From an uncultured Oscillospiraceae bacterium (GTDB lineage Bacteria; Bacillota; Clostridia; Oscillospirales; Ruminococcaceae): a stretch of DNA of 54,517 nt. How positions within the stretch are numbered: the stretch's first letter is position 1; every line of letters starts with the position of its first letter. This document shows, piece by piece, positions 8,279 through 17,285 of the stretch. The notes beneath the pieces were generated by a model. The model saw nothing but the letters and a program-made list of their open reading frames with translations. It had not been told where the DNA came from and did no database searches. A program made the translations under genes and the position numbers. The stretch spans positions 1 through 54,517 of the forward strand of contig CAJTZM010000014.1 of NCBI GenBank assembly GCA_910583935.1, given 5' to 3'.

Positions 8279-9617
8279 GGCGCTGCGGGCGCTGGAGGAG
8301 TACCGGATGCTCCCGCCTGGAAGCCGGGTGACGGCGGCTGTCTCCGGTGGGGCGGATTCGGCGGCGCTTCTGCATTTTCTGTGCGGCCTGCGGCGGGAAA
8401 GGGCGCTGGCGCTTACGGCCTGCCATGTCAACCATCTGCTGCGGGGAGAGGAAAGCCAGCGGGACGAGGAATTTGTCCGGGCGCTGTGCCGGGACTGGCA
8501 GGTACCTTTACAGGTGTTTCGGGAGGATGTGTCCGCCGGGGCTGCTGCTGCCGGGGAATCGGTGGAACTGTTTGGCCGGCGGGTGCGGTACAGCCGCCTG
8601 GAGCAGGCGGCCCGGGGAGGGCAGATCGCCACCGCCCACACCTTAAGCGACCGGGCGGAGACCACCTTTTTGAACCTTTTGCGGGGGACGGGGCTCAAGG
8701 GCCTTTGCTCCATCCCGCCGGTACAGGGGCGGGTAATCCGGCCGCTGATTTTCTGCACCCGGGAGGAGGTGGAGGACTACTGCCGGGAAAACCGGATCCC
8801 CTATGTGACCGATTCCAGCAATCTGAGCGACGCGTATACGCGAAACCGCGTCCGGCAGACGGTGATTCCCCCTCTGCGCGCTTTGCAGCCCGCCTTTTAC
8901 ACGGTCTACGGGCGGATGCTGGAACATTTAGGGCAGGACGAGGATTGTTTGCAAAGCCAAGCGGACGAGGTGCTGGAAAGGGCGCTGGATCCGCCGGGGC
9001 TGGATGCGCAGGCTTTGGACGGACTGCATCCGGCGGTGCTGTTTCGGGTGCTGCGGCGTTTTTTTGACAGGGAGGGTCTGCCCTGCGAGGAGACGGGCAT
9101 CAAAGGGGCCCGGCGGCTTTTACAGGCGGGGCGCGGGCGGCTTCAGCTGCAAAGGGACTGCTGGCTTATCCTGTCCGGCGGGCGGCTTGCGGTCCTACGG
9201 GACCAAGGAAGGCTGGTTTTAGAGCCGCTGGCGGTAGGACCCGGTCCGCTGCCGCCCAATCCGCTGGCAAAGGGGAGCCTTCGGCTGGTCAATTATGAAC
9301 AATTTACAAATTTACAGAAACTTGGGTGTAACATCTTAAAAAAAACGATTGACTATGATAAAATATACGGTAGACTTTTCCTAAGGCAGAGAAAAGAGGG
9401 GGATTATTTTCGTTCCTATAAGCGGGGTGTGGGAAAGCCGCTGCGAAAATGGTGGAATGAACAGAAGATCCCTGCCCAAAGGCGGGACCGGATTCCGGTT
9501 CTGGCCGACGAACGCTCACCGGTCTGGGTTTTGGGACTGGGGGCGGATGAAAGGGTGCGTCTGACAGAGGCGACCACCCGTTTTTTGGTGATTGACATTG
9601 AGGAGGATAACGCATGA
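8268..9617 (+). CDS. tilS: tRNA(Ile)-lysidine synthase
   Basis: ATP-dependent enzyme that puts lysine on C34 of the CAU-anticodon tRNA-Ile so that it reads AUA. The PP-loop SGGADSAALL is at residues 25-34. HVNHLLRGEES, the TAHTLSDRAET region and a C-terminal TilS domain ending in KPLRKWWNEQKIP follow. The length is 449 residues. It overlaps dnaB by 11 bases and hpt by 4, indicating translational coupling. An AT-rich island at about 9290-9380 inside the gene looks like a promoter for hpt and ftsH. Confidence 0.95.
   Translation: MRDKALRALEEYRMLPPGSRVTAAVSGGADSAALLHFLCGLRRERALALTACHVNHLLRGEESQRDEEFVRALCRDWQVPLQVFREDVSAGAAAAGESVELFGRRVRYSRLEQAARGGQIATAHTLSDRAETTFLNLLRGTGLKGLCSIPPVQGRVIRPLIFCTREEVEDYCRENRIPYVTDSSNLSDAYTRNRVRQTVIPPLRALQPAFYTVYGRMLEHLGQDEDCLQSQADEVLERALDPPGLDAQALDGLHPAVLFRVLRRFFDREGLPCEETGIKGARRLLQAGRGRLQLQRDCWLILSGGRLAVLRDQGRLVLEPLAVGPGPLPPNPLAKGSLRLVNYEQFTNLQKLGCNILKKTIDYDKIYGRLFLRQRKEGDYFRSYKRGVGKPLRKWWNEQKIPAQRRDRIPVLADERSPVWVLGLGADERVRLTEATTRFLVIDIEEDNA
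9349..9376 (+). promoter_or_regulatory. Possible internal promoter for hpt-ftsH within tilS
   Basis: TTGACT (9349-9354), 16 bases, and TAGACT (9371-9376) lie in an AT-rich island of a GC-rich gene. The position is about 235 bases before hpt. Composition supports a promoter but nothing else proves it. Confidence 0.35.
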
Positions 9618-10153
9618 AGGAAGGCATCCAGTCGGTTTTGTACTCGAAGGAGCAGCTGGCTCAAAAGGTCCGGCAGCTGGGACAGGAGATTTCGCGGGAC
9701 TATGCGGGAAAAAATCCGCTTTTGGTCAGTGTGCTCAAGGGCTCGGTGGTGTTCATGAGCGATTTGATGCGCGCCATTGACATCCCCTGCCAGATTGATT
9801 TTATGATGGTTTCCAGCTATGGGTCCGGGGTAAAAACCTCCGGCGTGGTTAAAATAATGAAGGATTTGGATACCCCTTTGGAAGGGCGCGACCTAATTAT
9901 TGTAGAGGATATTCTCGACAGCGGAAAAACGCTGCATTATTTAAAGGGCATGCTGACTGAGCGGCGGCCCAAAAGCGTACGCATCGCCACCCTTTTGGAT
10001 AAGCCGGACCGCAGGGAAGCGCCGGTTTCGGCGGACTACTGTGGCTTTGTGGTGCCGGACCAGTTCATTGTAGGGTATGGGCTGGACTATGCGGAAAAAT
10101 ACAGAAATTTGCCTTATATCGGCGTTTTAAAGCCGGATATCTACACCAAATAG
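9614..10153 (+). CDS. hpt: Hypoxanthine phosphoribosyltransferase
   Basis: Purine-salvage enzyme making IMP or GMP from hypoxanthine or guanine and PRPP. The 179-residue length is normal. The PRPP-binding loop VEDILDSGKTL lies near residues 97-107, and GYGLDYAEKYRNLPYIG is the family C-terminus. Its ATG sits in the ATGA overlap with the tilS stop. The order tilS-hpt-ftsH is conserved across Firmicutes. Confidence 0.97.
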   Translation: MKEGIQSVLYSKEQLAQKVRQLGQEISRDYAGKNPLLVSVLKGSVVFMSDLMRAIDIPCQIDFMMVSSYGSGVKTSGVVKIMKDLDTPLEGRDLIIVEDILDSGKTLHYLKGMLTERRPKSVRIATLLDKPDRREAPVSADYCGFVVPDQFIVGYGLDYAEKYRNLPYIGVLKPDIYTK

Positions 10154-10187
10154 CCCTTCTCGGCAAAAAGGACAAGGAGTGAAACGT

Positions 10188-12131
10188 TTGAACAGAAAAC
10201 CGTCCAGAGGAATTGGCGTGTATATCGTCATTTTGGCCATGCTAATGATGACGATCTATTTTGCCGTATCCATGATGTCGGACCAGGACCAGCCCAAGTA
10301 TTACGAAATTATCTCCTACTTTGAAAAGGAGCAGGTGCAGGAATTTACCCTGAATGTCAGCAGCGGCGAGATGAGCATGCGCATTCAAAACGACGGCGGC
10401 CAGACGGCGATGATCAGCTATCGGGTGGCCAGCGTAAACATGTTTTACGAGGATACCAAGGAGCTGATTCAGGCTTATAACGAAAAGCATCCGGACGCGG
10501 TGATGAAAACCGATTTTATCCGGCCAAAAGACGCGCCCTGGTGGCTGAGTATGCTGCCGTATCTTCTGCTGATCGGCGCGATGGTATTTTTGTGGTTTAT
10601 GATGATGCGCCAGGCCGGCGGAGGCGCCGGGAAGGCCATGAGCTTTGCCAAGGCCAAGGTGCGCATGGCCGAGGACGGCAAGAAGACCACCTTTGCGGAT
10701 GTGGCCGGCGCGGATGAGGAAAAGGCCGAGCTGGTGGAGATTGTGGAGTTTTTGAAAAATCCCAAAAAGTTTAACGAGCTGGGCGCGCGCATCCCTAAGG
10801 GCGTGATGCTTATGGGCCCTCCCGGAACCGGCAAAACCTTGCTGGCCCGGGCGGTGGCGGGGGAAGCGGGGGTTCCCTTCTTCTCCATTTCCGGTTCGGA
10901 TTTTGTGGAGATGTTCGTGGGCGTCGGCGCCTCCCGCGTGCGGGATCTGTTCGAGCAGGCGAAGAAAAACGCCCCTTCCATTGTGTTTATTGACGAGATC
11001 GACGCGGTGGGCCGTCACCGGGGCGCCGGCCTGGGAGGCGGTCACGATGAGCGCGAGCAGACCCTAAATCAGCTGCTGGTGGAAATGGACGGATTTGGCA
11101 ACAACTCCGGGGTCATTATCCTGGCGGCGACCAACCGAATTGACATTCTGGACCCGGCGCTGCTGCGTCCCGGCCGGTTTGACCGGCAGATTGTCGTAGG
11201 GCGGCCGGATGTGGGCGGCCGGGAGGAGATCCTAAAGGTCCACACCCGCAACAAGCCCATTGGTCCGGATGTGGATTTATCGGTAATCGCCAAAACTACG
11301 GTAGGGTTTACCGGCGCGGATCTGGAAAATTTAATGAACGAGGCGGCGCTTTTGGCCGCCCGGCGCAACCGCAAAGCCATCACGATGCAGGAAATCGAGG
11401 AGGCGACCATCAAGGTCGTGGCGGGACCGGAGAAAAAATCCCACAAGGTGTCGGACAAGGACAAAAAGCTCACCGCCTATCACGAGGCGGGGCACGCGGT
11501 CTGTACCTATTACTGTCCGACCCAGGACCCGGTTCACATGGTTTCCATTATCCCCCGGGGTATGGCGGGCGGATTTACCATGTCCCTGCCCATTGAGGAC
11601 AGCGGGTACGAGACCAAGCGGCATATGAACGAAAACCTGGTGGTCCTTTTAGGCGGCCGGATGGCAGAAAGGCTGGTGCTGGACGATATTTCCACCGGTG
11701 CTTCCAACGATTTGGAGCGCGCCTCAAAGATCGCCCGGAACATGGTCACCCGCTATGGCTTCAGCGAGAAGCTGGGCCCGGTGGTGTACGGCCAGGATGA
11801 AGGGGAGATCTTCCTGGGGCGGGATATTTCCCAGAACCGGAACTTCTCAGAGAATGTGGCGGCGGAGATCGACGCGGAGGTGCGAGAGCTGGTAGACAAT
11901 GCCTATGAGTCGGCGGAGGAGATTCTGACCGGTCACATGGACCAGCTGCATCTGGTGGCGAAATACGTTTATCATCACGAAAAGATCGACGGGGAAGAAT
12001 TTGAAAGGATTATGACCGGCAAAATGGAGTGGAAGCCGGAGGATCTGGAGCCGCTGCCCGGCGAAGGGGAAGTGCAGCCGCCGCAGGAGCGCGCACAAGA
12101 GGAAGATCATCCGTCCGGGGAGCTTTTGTAA
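10188..12131 (+). CDS. ftsH: ATP-dependent zinc metalloprotease FtsH (TTG start)
   Basis: Membrane-anchored hexameric AAA protease that degrades misfolded membrane and regulatory proteins. Two membrane helices lie near residues 11-30 and 115-137 with an extracytoplasmic segment between. Walker A GPPGTGKT is near 209, Walker B IVFIDEIDAVG follows, then the second region of homology RPGRFDRQI, and the zinc motif HEAGH is near 432. The start is taken as TTG at 10188 because AAGGAG ends 8 bases before it; the in-frame GTG at 10179 overlaps that ribosome site. The product is 647 residues. A strong terminator follows. Confidence 0.96.
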   Translation: MNRKPSRGIGVYIVILAMLMMTIYFAVSMMSDQDQPKYYEIISYFEKEQVQEFTLNVSSGEMSMRIQNDGGQTAMISYRVASVNMFYEDTKELIQAYNEKHPDAVMKTDFIRPKDAPWWLSMLPYLLLIGAMVFLWFMMMRQAGGGAGKAMSFAKAKVRMAEDGKKTTFADVAGADEEKAELVEIVEFLKNPKKFNELGARIPKGVMLMGPPGTGKTLLARAVAGEAGVPFFSISGSDFVEMFVGVGASRVRDLFEQAKKNAPSIVFIDEIDAVGRHRGAGLGGGHDEREQTLNQLLVEMDGFGNNSGVIILAATNRIDILDPALLRPGRFDRQIVVGRPDVGGREEILKVHTRNKPIGPDVDLSVIAKTTVGFTGADLENLMNEAALLAARRNRKAITMQEIEEATIKVVAGPEKKSHKVSDKDKKLTAYHEAGHAVCTYYCPTQDPVHMVSIIPRGMAGGFTMSLPIEDSGYETKRHMNENLVVLLGGRMAERLVLDDISTGASNDLERASKIARNMVTRYGFSEKLGPVVYGQDEGEIFLGRDISQNRNFSENVAAEIDAEVRELVDNAYESAEEILTGHMDQLHLVAKYVYHHEKIDGEEFERIMTGKMEWKPEDLEPLPGEGEVQPPQERAQEEDHPSGELL

Positions 12132-12145
12132 CCCATACAATCTGT

Positions 12146-12177
12146 ATTCTCCGGGACTGCCCCGGAGAATCTTTTTG
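12146..12177 (+). terminator. Intrinsic terminator after ftsH
   Basis: A perfect 10-pair stem (12146-12155 with 12161-12170), 5-base loop and CTTTTTG tail. Confidence 0.88.
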
Positions 12178-12198
12178 TCTGGGGGGAGCAAAGGGGTT

Positions 12199-12227
12199 TT
12201 GCAAATTGGGCAAAAATATGGTATGAT
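12199..12227 (+). promoter_or_regulatory. SigA-type promoter of the topoisomerase pair
   Basis: TTGCAA, 17 bases, TATGAT preceded by TG one base upstream, about 70 bases before the parE-like start. Confidence 0.65.
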
Positions 12228-12299
12228 AGCCCGGAAACGGCCTTGTTTTCGCTTTGGCCGGAAAAAGGAAGAGAAAATCTGATTTTTGGGAGGGGACCC

Positions 12300-14276
12300 A
12301 TGTCCAGCAAGGCTAGCTATGATAACGAAAGCATCCAGTCTCTGAAGGGGGCGGACCGGGTCCGGAAGCGGCCGGGGGTGATCTTCGGCTCCGACGGGAT
12401 TGAGGGATGCGAGCATTCGGTTTTTGAAATTCTCTCCAACTCCATCGACGAGGCCAGAGAGGGCCGGGGCGACCGAATCCTCATCACCCGCTTTTTAGAC
12501 GGGTCGGTAGAGGTGCAGGACTTTGGCGCTGGCATTCCGGTGGATTATAATAAAAACGAGGGCCGGTACAATTGGGAACTGTGCTTTTGCGAGCTGTATG
12601 CCGGCGGCAAATACAAGACCAACGAGGGGGAGGGCTATGAGTATTCCCTGGGACTTAACGGGTTGGGGCTTTGCGCAACCCAATATGCCGCGGAGTATAT
12701 GGATGTAGAAATATTCCGAGATGGATATCGCTATACCCTTCGATTCGAAAAGGGAGAGAATGTAGGTGGGCTGCACAAGGAGCCTGCGAAGCAGAAAAAG
12801 ACCGGGAGCCGCATTCGCTGGAAGCCGGATCTGGAGGTGTTTACCGACATCGACATCCCGGCGGAATACTATACCGAGGTGCTCAAGCGGCAGGCGGTGG
12901 TCAACGCGGGACTTTTGTTTTTGTTCCGGAACCAGACCGACAGCGGGTTCGAGGATCAGGAGTTTTGCTATGAAAACGGCATCACCGACTATGTGAAGGA
13001 GCTCTCCGGAGAGGAAACGCTCACCGGCGTTCAATACTGGGAGGCACAGCGCCGGGGCCGGGACCGGGAGGACAAGCCGGAATACAAGGTCAAGATGCAG
13101 GTGGCCTGCTGCTTTTCCAACCGGGTCAGACTGCTGGAGTATTACCACAACTCCAGCCACTTAGAGCATGGCGGCGCGCCGGAAAAGGCGGTTAAGGCGG
13201 CGTTTGTGTCCCAGATCGACGGGGTTTTAAAGCAGCAGGGCAAATACTTAAAAAACGAGAGCAAAATCACCTTTCAGGACGTAGAGGACTGTCTGGTACT
13301 GGTGTCTTCCTCCTTTTCCACCCAGACCTCCTATGAAAACCAGACGAAAAAAAGCATCACCAACCGGTTTATTTACGAGGCGATGACCGATTTTTTAAAG
13401 CATTCGCTGGAGGTTTACTTTATCGAAAACCCGATGGAGGCCGCGAAAATCGCCGACCAGGTGCTGGTGAACAAGCGCAGCCGGGAGAATGCGGAAAAGA
13501 CCCGGCTGAACCTGAAAAAAAAGCTGGCCGGAACGATTGATCTTGCCAATCGGGTACAGAAATTCGTGGACTGCCGCACCAAGGATGTTAACCGCCGGGA
13601 GATTTTTATTGTGGAGGGGGATTCGGCCCTGGGCTCCTGCAAGCTTTCCCGGGATGCGGAGTTTCAGGCGATCATCCCGGTACGGGGAAAAATCCTCAAC
13701 TGCTTAAAGGCGGAATATGACAAAATCTTCAAAAACGAGATCATTGTGGATATCCTCAAGGTACTGGGCTGCGGGGTGGAGGTGCAGTCTAAGTCCAACA
13801 AAGAGATTTCCAATTTTGACCTGGGGAACCTGCGCTGGAACAAGGTGATTATCTGCACCGACGCGGACGTAGACGGCTACCAGATTCGGACGCTGATTTT
13901 AACCATGCTGTACCGGTTGGTGCCCTCCCTGATTCAAAAGGGGTATGTTTATATCGCCGAGTCGCCTCTTTATGAAATCAACACCAAGGACAAGGCGTAT
14001 TTTGCCTACAACGAGGCGGAGAAGGTCCAGATCCTAAGCCGGATCAAGGGCAAATACACTATCCAACGCTCCAAGGGCCTGGGGGAAAACGAGCCGGACA
14101 TGATGTGGATGACCACCATGAATCCCGAAACCCGCCGGCTGATTAAGGTAAATCCTGAGGAGGCCGAGGCCACCGCCCGGATGTTTGACCTGCTTTTGGG
14201 GAAGAATCTGGAGGGGCGCAAGGAGTTTATCACCGAAAACGGCTACCGGTACCTGGACGCGGCGGATGTCTCCTGA
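12300..14276 (+). CDS. parE: Type IIA topoisomerase B subunit (ParE/GyrB family, divergent)
   Basis: ATPase subunit of a type IIA topoisomerase, partner of the next gene, likely for chromosome decatenation or relaxation. GGGAGGGG precedes the ATG at 12300. The GHKL ATPase domain shows FEILSNSIDEA, DFGAGIPVD and GLNGLGLCATQ; the TOPRIM domain has IVEGDSALGSCK near residue 437 and CTDADVDGYQIRTLI near 520. The length is 658 residues. SNSIDEA and DFGAGIP depart from the usual DNSVDEA and DNGRGIP, so this is a divergent clade, common in Clostridia next to a standard GyrAB. Whether it acts as topoisomerase IV is inferred from the pairing. Confidence 0.88.
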   Translation: MSSKASYDNESIQSLKGADRVRKRPGVIFGSDGIEGCEHSVFEILSNSIDEAREGRGDRILITRFLDGSVEVQDFGAGIPVDYNKNEGRYNWELCFCELYAGGKYKTNEGEGYEYSLGLNGLGLCATQYAAEYMDVEIFRDGYRYTLRFEKGENVGGLHKEPAKQKKTGSRIRWKPDLEVFTDIDIPAEYYTEVLKRQAVVNAGLLFLFRNQTDSGFEDQEFCYENGITDYVKELSGEETLTGVQYWEAQRRGRDREDKPEYKVKMQVACCFSNRVRLLEYYHNSSHLEHGGAPEKAVKAAFVSQIDGVLKQQGKYLKNESKITFQDVEDCLVLVSSSFSTQTSYENQTKKSITNRFIYEAMTDFLKHSLEVYFIENPMEAAKIADQVLVNKRSRENAEKTRLNLKKKLAGTIDLANRVQKFVDCRTKDVNRREIFIVEGDSALGSCKLSRDAEFQAIIPVRGKILNCLKAEYDKIFKNEIIVDILKVLGCGVEVQSKSNKEISNFDLGNLRWNKVIICTDADVDGYQIRTLILTMLYRLVPSLIQKGYVYIAESPLYEINTKDKAYFAYNEAEKVQILSRIKGKYTIQRSKGLGENEPDMMWMTTMNPETRRLIKVNPEEAEATARMFDLLLGKNLEGRKEFITENGYRYLDAADVS

Positions 14277-14351
14277 CATAAGACCGGTCCTTTGAAGGAG
14301 GAATGCTTCAAAGGGGAAACCCAAACTGCAATCTGATACGGGAGGAAAACC

Positions 14352-16616
14352 ATGGCTCCAAGAAAAAAGAACAGCCAGCCGCCCAAGCGGCAGGCAAGCA
14401 GTCTGGCGGCGGAAATTGAAAACGCCGGCGTAGTGGTGGAGCAGCCCATCACCCAGACGCTGGAAACCAATTTCATGCCCTATGCGATGAGCGTGATCAT
14501 CTCCCGGGCGATTCCGGAAATCGACGGATTTAAGCCGGCCCATCGAAAGCTTTTATACACAATGTATAAAATGGGGCTTTTAACGGGCGCGCGGACCAAA
14601 TCGGCCAACATCGTAGGCCAGACCATGCGGCTGAATCCCCATGGAGACGCGGCGATTTACGAGACGATGGTGCGTCTGGCCAGGGGAAACCAGGCGCTTT
14701 TGCATCCGTATGTCGATTCCAAGGGGAATTTCGGCAAGGCCTATTCCCGGGACATGGCTTATGCCGCCTCCCGCTACACCGAGGCAAAGCTGGATGCCAT
14801 CTGCAGCGAGCTGTTTGCCGATATCGACAAGGACACGGTGGATTTTGTGGACAACTATGACGGGAGCATGAAGGAACCGTCCCTTTTGCCGGTGCGGTTT
14901 CCCAGCATCCTGCTCAACGCCAATATTGGGATCGCGGTGAGCATGGCCAGCGCCATCTGCCCGTTTAATTTGGAGGAATTGTGCGACACGACCATCGCGC
15001 TGATGAAAGACCCAGAGCACGATCTGCTCTCCACCCTGACCGCGCCGGATTTTCCCGGCGGCGGATACATTTTGTACGACGAGTCTCAGCTGCGGAAAAT
15101 CTACGAGACCGGACGGGGCAGCGTTCGGGTGCGGGCGCGGTACAGCTTTGACAAATCGGCCAACTGCCTGGAGATCACCGAGATCCCGCCGACTACAACG
15201 GTGGAGGTGATCATCGACAGGATTGTAGAGCTGGCCAAAAGCGGGAAGGCCCGGGAGGTAGCCGACATCCGGGACGAAACCGATCTGTCGGGCCTTAAAA
15301 TCACCATTGATTTAAAAAGAGGGACCGATCCGGACAAGCTGATGCTCAAGCTGTTCCGCATGACCCCCTTAGAAGATGTGATGTCCTGCAACTTCAATGT
15401 ACTTATTGGCGGCTATCCTCAGGTGCTGGGCGCCCGGGGGCTTTTAGCGGAATGGATCGCCTTTCGGGAAGAATGCGTGAAACGGCGGGTGTATTTTGAT
15501 TTAAACAAGAAAAAAGAAAAGCTGCACCTTCTGCTGGGGCTTTCCAAGATCCTTTTGGATATTGATAAGGCTATCCGGATTGTCCGCGAGACCGGGGAGG
15601 AGTCAGAGGTGGTCATGAACCTGATGATTGGCTTTGGCATTGACGAGGTTCAGGCGGAATATGTGGCGGAGATTCGCCTGCGCCATTTAAACCGGGAGTA
15701 TATTCTCAAGCGGACCGACGAGGTAGAGAGCTTAAAAAAGGAGATCGCGCAGATGGAGGAGATTCTGGGCGATCAGGAAAAGGTGCGGGAAATCATCGTT
15801 GAGGAGCTGCGGGAGGTCAAGAAGAAGTACGCGCAGCCCCGCAAAAGCCTGATTTTGTACGACGCGCAGACGGCCCAGGAGGGGGAAGATGAGGGGCCGC
15901 CGGATTATCCGGTCCATCTGTTTTTTTCCCGCGAAGGGTACTTTAAAAAAATCACCCCCCAATCTCTGCGCATGAGCTCGGAACAAAAGCTCAAGGAGGG
16001 CGACGAAATCACGAAGGAGCTGGAAAGCAGCAACCGGGCGCATCTTTTGTTTTTCACCGACCGGCAGCAGGTTTACAAGTCCCACGCGTATGATTTTGAG
16101 GATACAAAGGCCAGTGTGCTGGGCGATTATCTGCCGGCGAAGCTGGGCTTTGACGAAGGGGAGCGGATCGTCTGCTTTGCGGCGGTGAAGGAATACACCG
16201 GGTATATGGTCTTCTTTTTTCAAAACGGCAAGGCAGCTAAGGTGGAGATGAAGTCCTACGAAACCAGGACCAACCGCAAGCGCCTGACCGGCGCGTACAG
16301 CGGCAAGGAGGGCCTGGCCGGCGCGTTTTATGTAGAGGAGGACCGGGAGTTTTTGCTCCGGGCCACCGGCGGCCGGACGCTGATTGTCCACACCGGCGCC
16401 ATTAACCCCAAGCAGTCCCGGGATACCCAGGGGGTGGCAGTCATGTCCTTAAAGAAAAACGCGGTGATAAGCGAGGCGGCGCCCTTTGAGCAGGATATGC
16501 TCAACAATCCCCACCGGTTTAGGACCAAGTCGCTGCCGGCGGCCGGCGTGATTCCCAAGGCGGAGGATTTAGGAGAGCAGATGAGCCTTTTAGACGGGGC
16601 GGAGGAAAAGGCATAG
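14352..16616 (+). CDS. parC: Type IIA topoisomerase A subunit (ParC/GyrA family, divergent)
   Basis: DNA-cleaving subunit. The catalytic Tyr is Y142 in SRYTEAKL. The quinolone-pocket region reads NPHGDAAIYE, so Ala100 and Glu104 stand where E. coli GyrA has Ser83 and Asp87. A coiled-coil and tower region follow, then a C-terminal beta-pinwheel region that is short and divergent (YFKKITPQSLR onward). The length is 754 residues. GGGAGG precedes the ATG, 75 bases after parE, so the two form one operon. The first 25 residues are basic and Gln-rich and add to the family core. Confidence 0.88.
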   Translation: MAPRKKNSQPPKRQASSLAAEIENAGVVVEQPITQTLETNFMPYAMSVIISRAIPEIDGFKPAHRKLLYTMYKMGLLTGARTKSANIVGQTMRLNPHGDAAIYETMVRLARGNQALLHPYVDSKGNFGKAYSRDMAYAASRYTEAKLDAICSELFADIDKDTVDFVDNYDGSMKEPSLLPVRFPSILLNANIGIAVSMASAICPFNLEELCDTTIALMKDPEHDLLSTLTAPDFPGGGYILYDESQLRKIYETGRGSVRVRARYSFDKSANCLEITEIPPTTTVEVIIDRIVELAKSGKAREVADIRDETDLSGLKITIDLKRGTDPDKLMLKLFRMTPLEDVMSCNFNVLIGGYPQVLGARGLLAEWIAFREECVKRRVYFDLNKKKEKLHLLLGLSKILLDIDKAIRIVRETGEESEVVMNLMIGFGIDEVQAEYVAEIRLRHLNREYILKRTDEVESLKKEIAQMEEILGDQEKVREIIVEELREVKKKYAQPRKSLILYDAQTAQEGEDEGPPDYPVHLFFSREGYFKKITPQSLRMSSEQKLKEGDEITKELESSNRAHLLFFTDRQQVYKSHAYDFEDTKASVLGDYLPAKLGFDEGERIVCFAAVKEYTGYMVFFFQNGKAAKVEMKSYETRTNRKRLTGAYSGKEGLAGAFYVEEDREFLLRATGGRTLIVHTGAINPKQSRDTQGVAVMSLKKNAVISEAAPFEQDMLNNPHRFRTKSLPAAGVIPKAEDLGEQMSLLDGAEEKA

Positions 16617-16641
16617 CCGGAAAAACGGTGCAAAAAAAGGC

Positions 16642-16752
16642 CGCCCGCGAATTCGCCGGCAGCCGGATGGCTCTGCCGGCGTCTTTCAAACGCAACAGGG
16701 ATAAAGAGCGCCTGCACAACCAATAAACAGTATGTCCAGGGCGGGCGGTTTT
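16642..16752 (+). other. Nested inverted repeats after parC (possible terminator)
   Basis: An outer CCGCCCGC/GCGGGCGG pair (near 16643 and 16738) encloses a tight hairpin, GCCGGCAG with CTGCCGGC, and is followed by TTTTATGCTTTT. It lies between parC and the secG promoter. It may be the parC terminator; the wide spacing of the outer arms makes it weaker than a classical one. Confidence 0.4.
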
Positions 16753-16793
16753 ATGCTTTTAAAAAAAGATTCGCTGGATTTTCGTCTAAAATA

Positions 16794-16822
16794 TTGCAAA
16801 CAGGCAAAAGCTGTGATAGAAT
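16794..16822 (+). promoter_or_regulatory. SigA-type promoter of secG
   Basis: TTGCAA (16794-16799), 17 bases, TAGAAT (16817-16822), 33 bases before the secG start. Confidence 0.65.
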
Positions 16823-16855
16823 AGCAATGTTAAACAGATTTTTCGGAGGTGCGCT

Positions 16856-17101
16856 ATGAAGGCATTTGAAATAATCGGCGGCGTTTTGTTGATCCTAATG
16901 GCAATTGCGATCATCATTATGGTCTTAATGCAGGAGGGAAAGGGCGGCGGCGCGGCGGCGCTGGGCGGTGCGCAGGCCCAGAATTTCGGCAGGAACCGGG
17001 CTAAGACGTTGGATGTGCTTCTTTCCAAGTATACGAAGGTGATTGGGGCCGCGTTTTTAGTCGTGACGTTTCTGGTCTGGATTTTAAGTATTTATTTCTG
17101 A
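16856..17101 (+). CDS. secG: Protein translocase subunit SecG
   Basis: Small membrane subunit of the SecYEG channel. The 81 residues hold two membrane helices (about 5-24 and 58-80) around a Gly/Ala-rich loop with EGKGGGAAALGGAQ, the SecG hallmark. GGAGGTG precedes the ATG. It has its own promoter and a perfect hairpin after it, so it is a single-gene unit before rnr, a frequent arrangement in Firmicutes. Confidence 0.93.
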   Translation: MKAFEIIGGVLLILMAIAIIIMVLMQEGKGGGAAALGGAQAQNFGRNRAKTLDVLLSKYTKVIGAAFLVVTFLVWILSIYF

Positions 17102-17107
17102 TGATGG

Positions 17108-17138
17108 GAAAGGCCCTGCCGCTGGCAGGGCCTTTCTT
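17108..17138 (+). terminator. Intrinsic terminator after secG
   Basis: A perfect 13-pair stem (17108-17120 with 17124-17136) with a 3-base loop. The T-rich part is within the stem. Confidence 0.8.
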
Positions 17139-17285
17139 GCAATCCCCCAGGCGGCGGGATGAGAAGCAGCCCGGCAGGCATGTATTTTGGAATTTTGCGG
17201 CGCGGTGCGTCCGCTGGAAGGCGAATAGAAAAAGGATGACTTTTCGGTAAAACGGGAAGGATAAAAGGAAGAATGGAAGAAGAAA

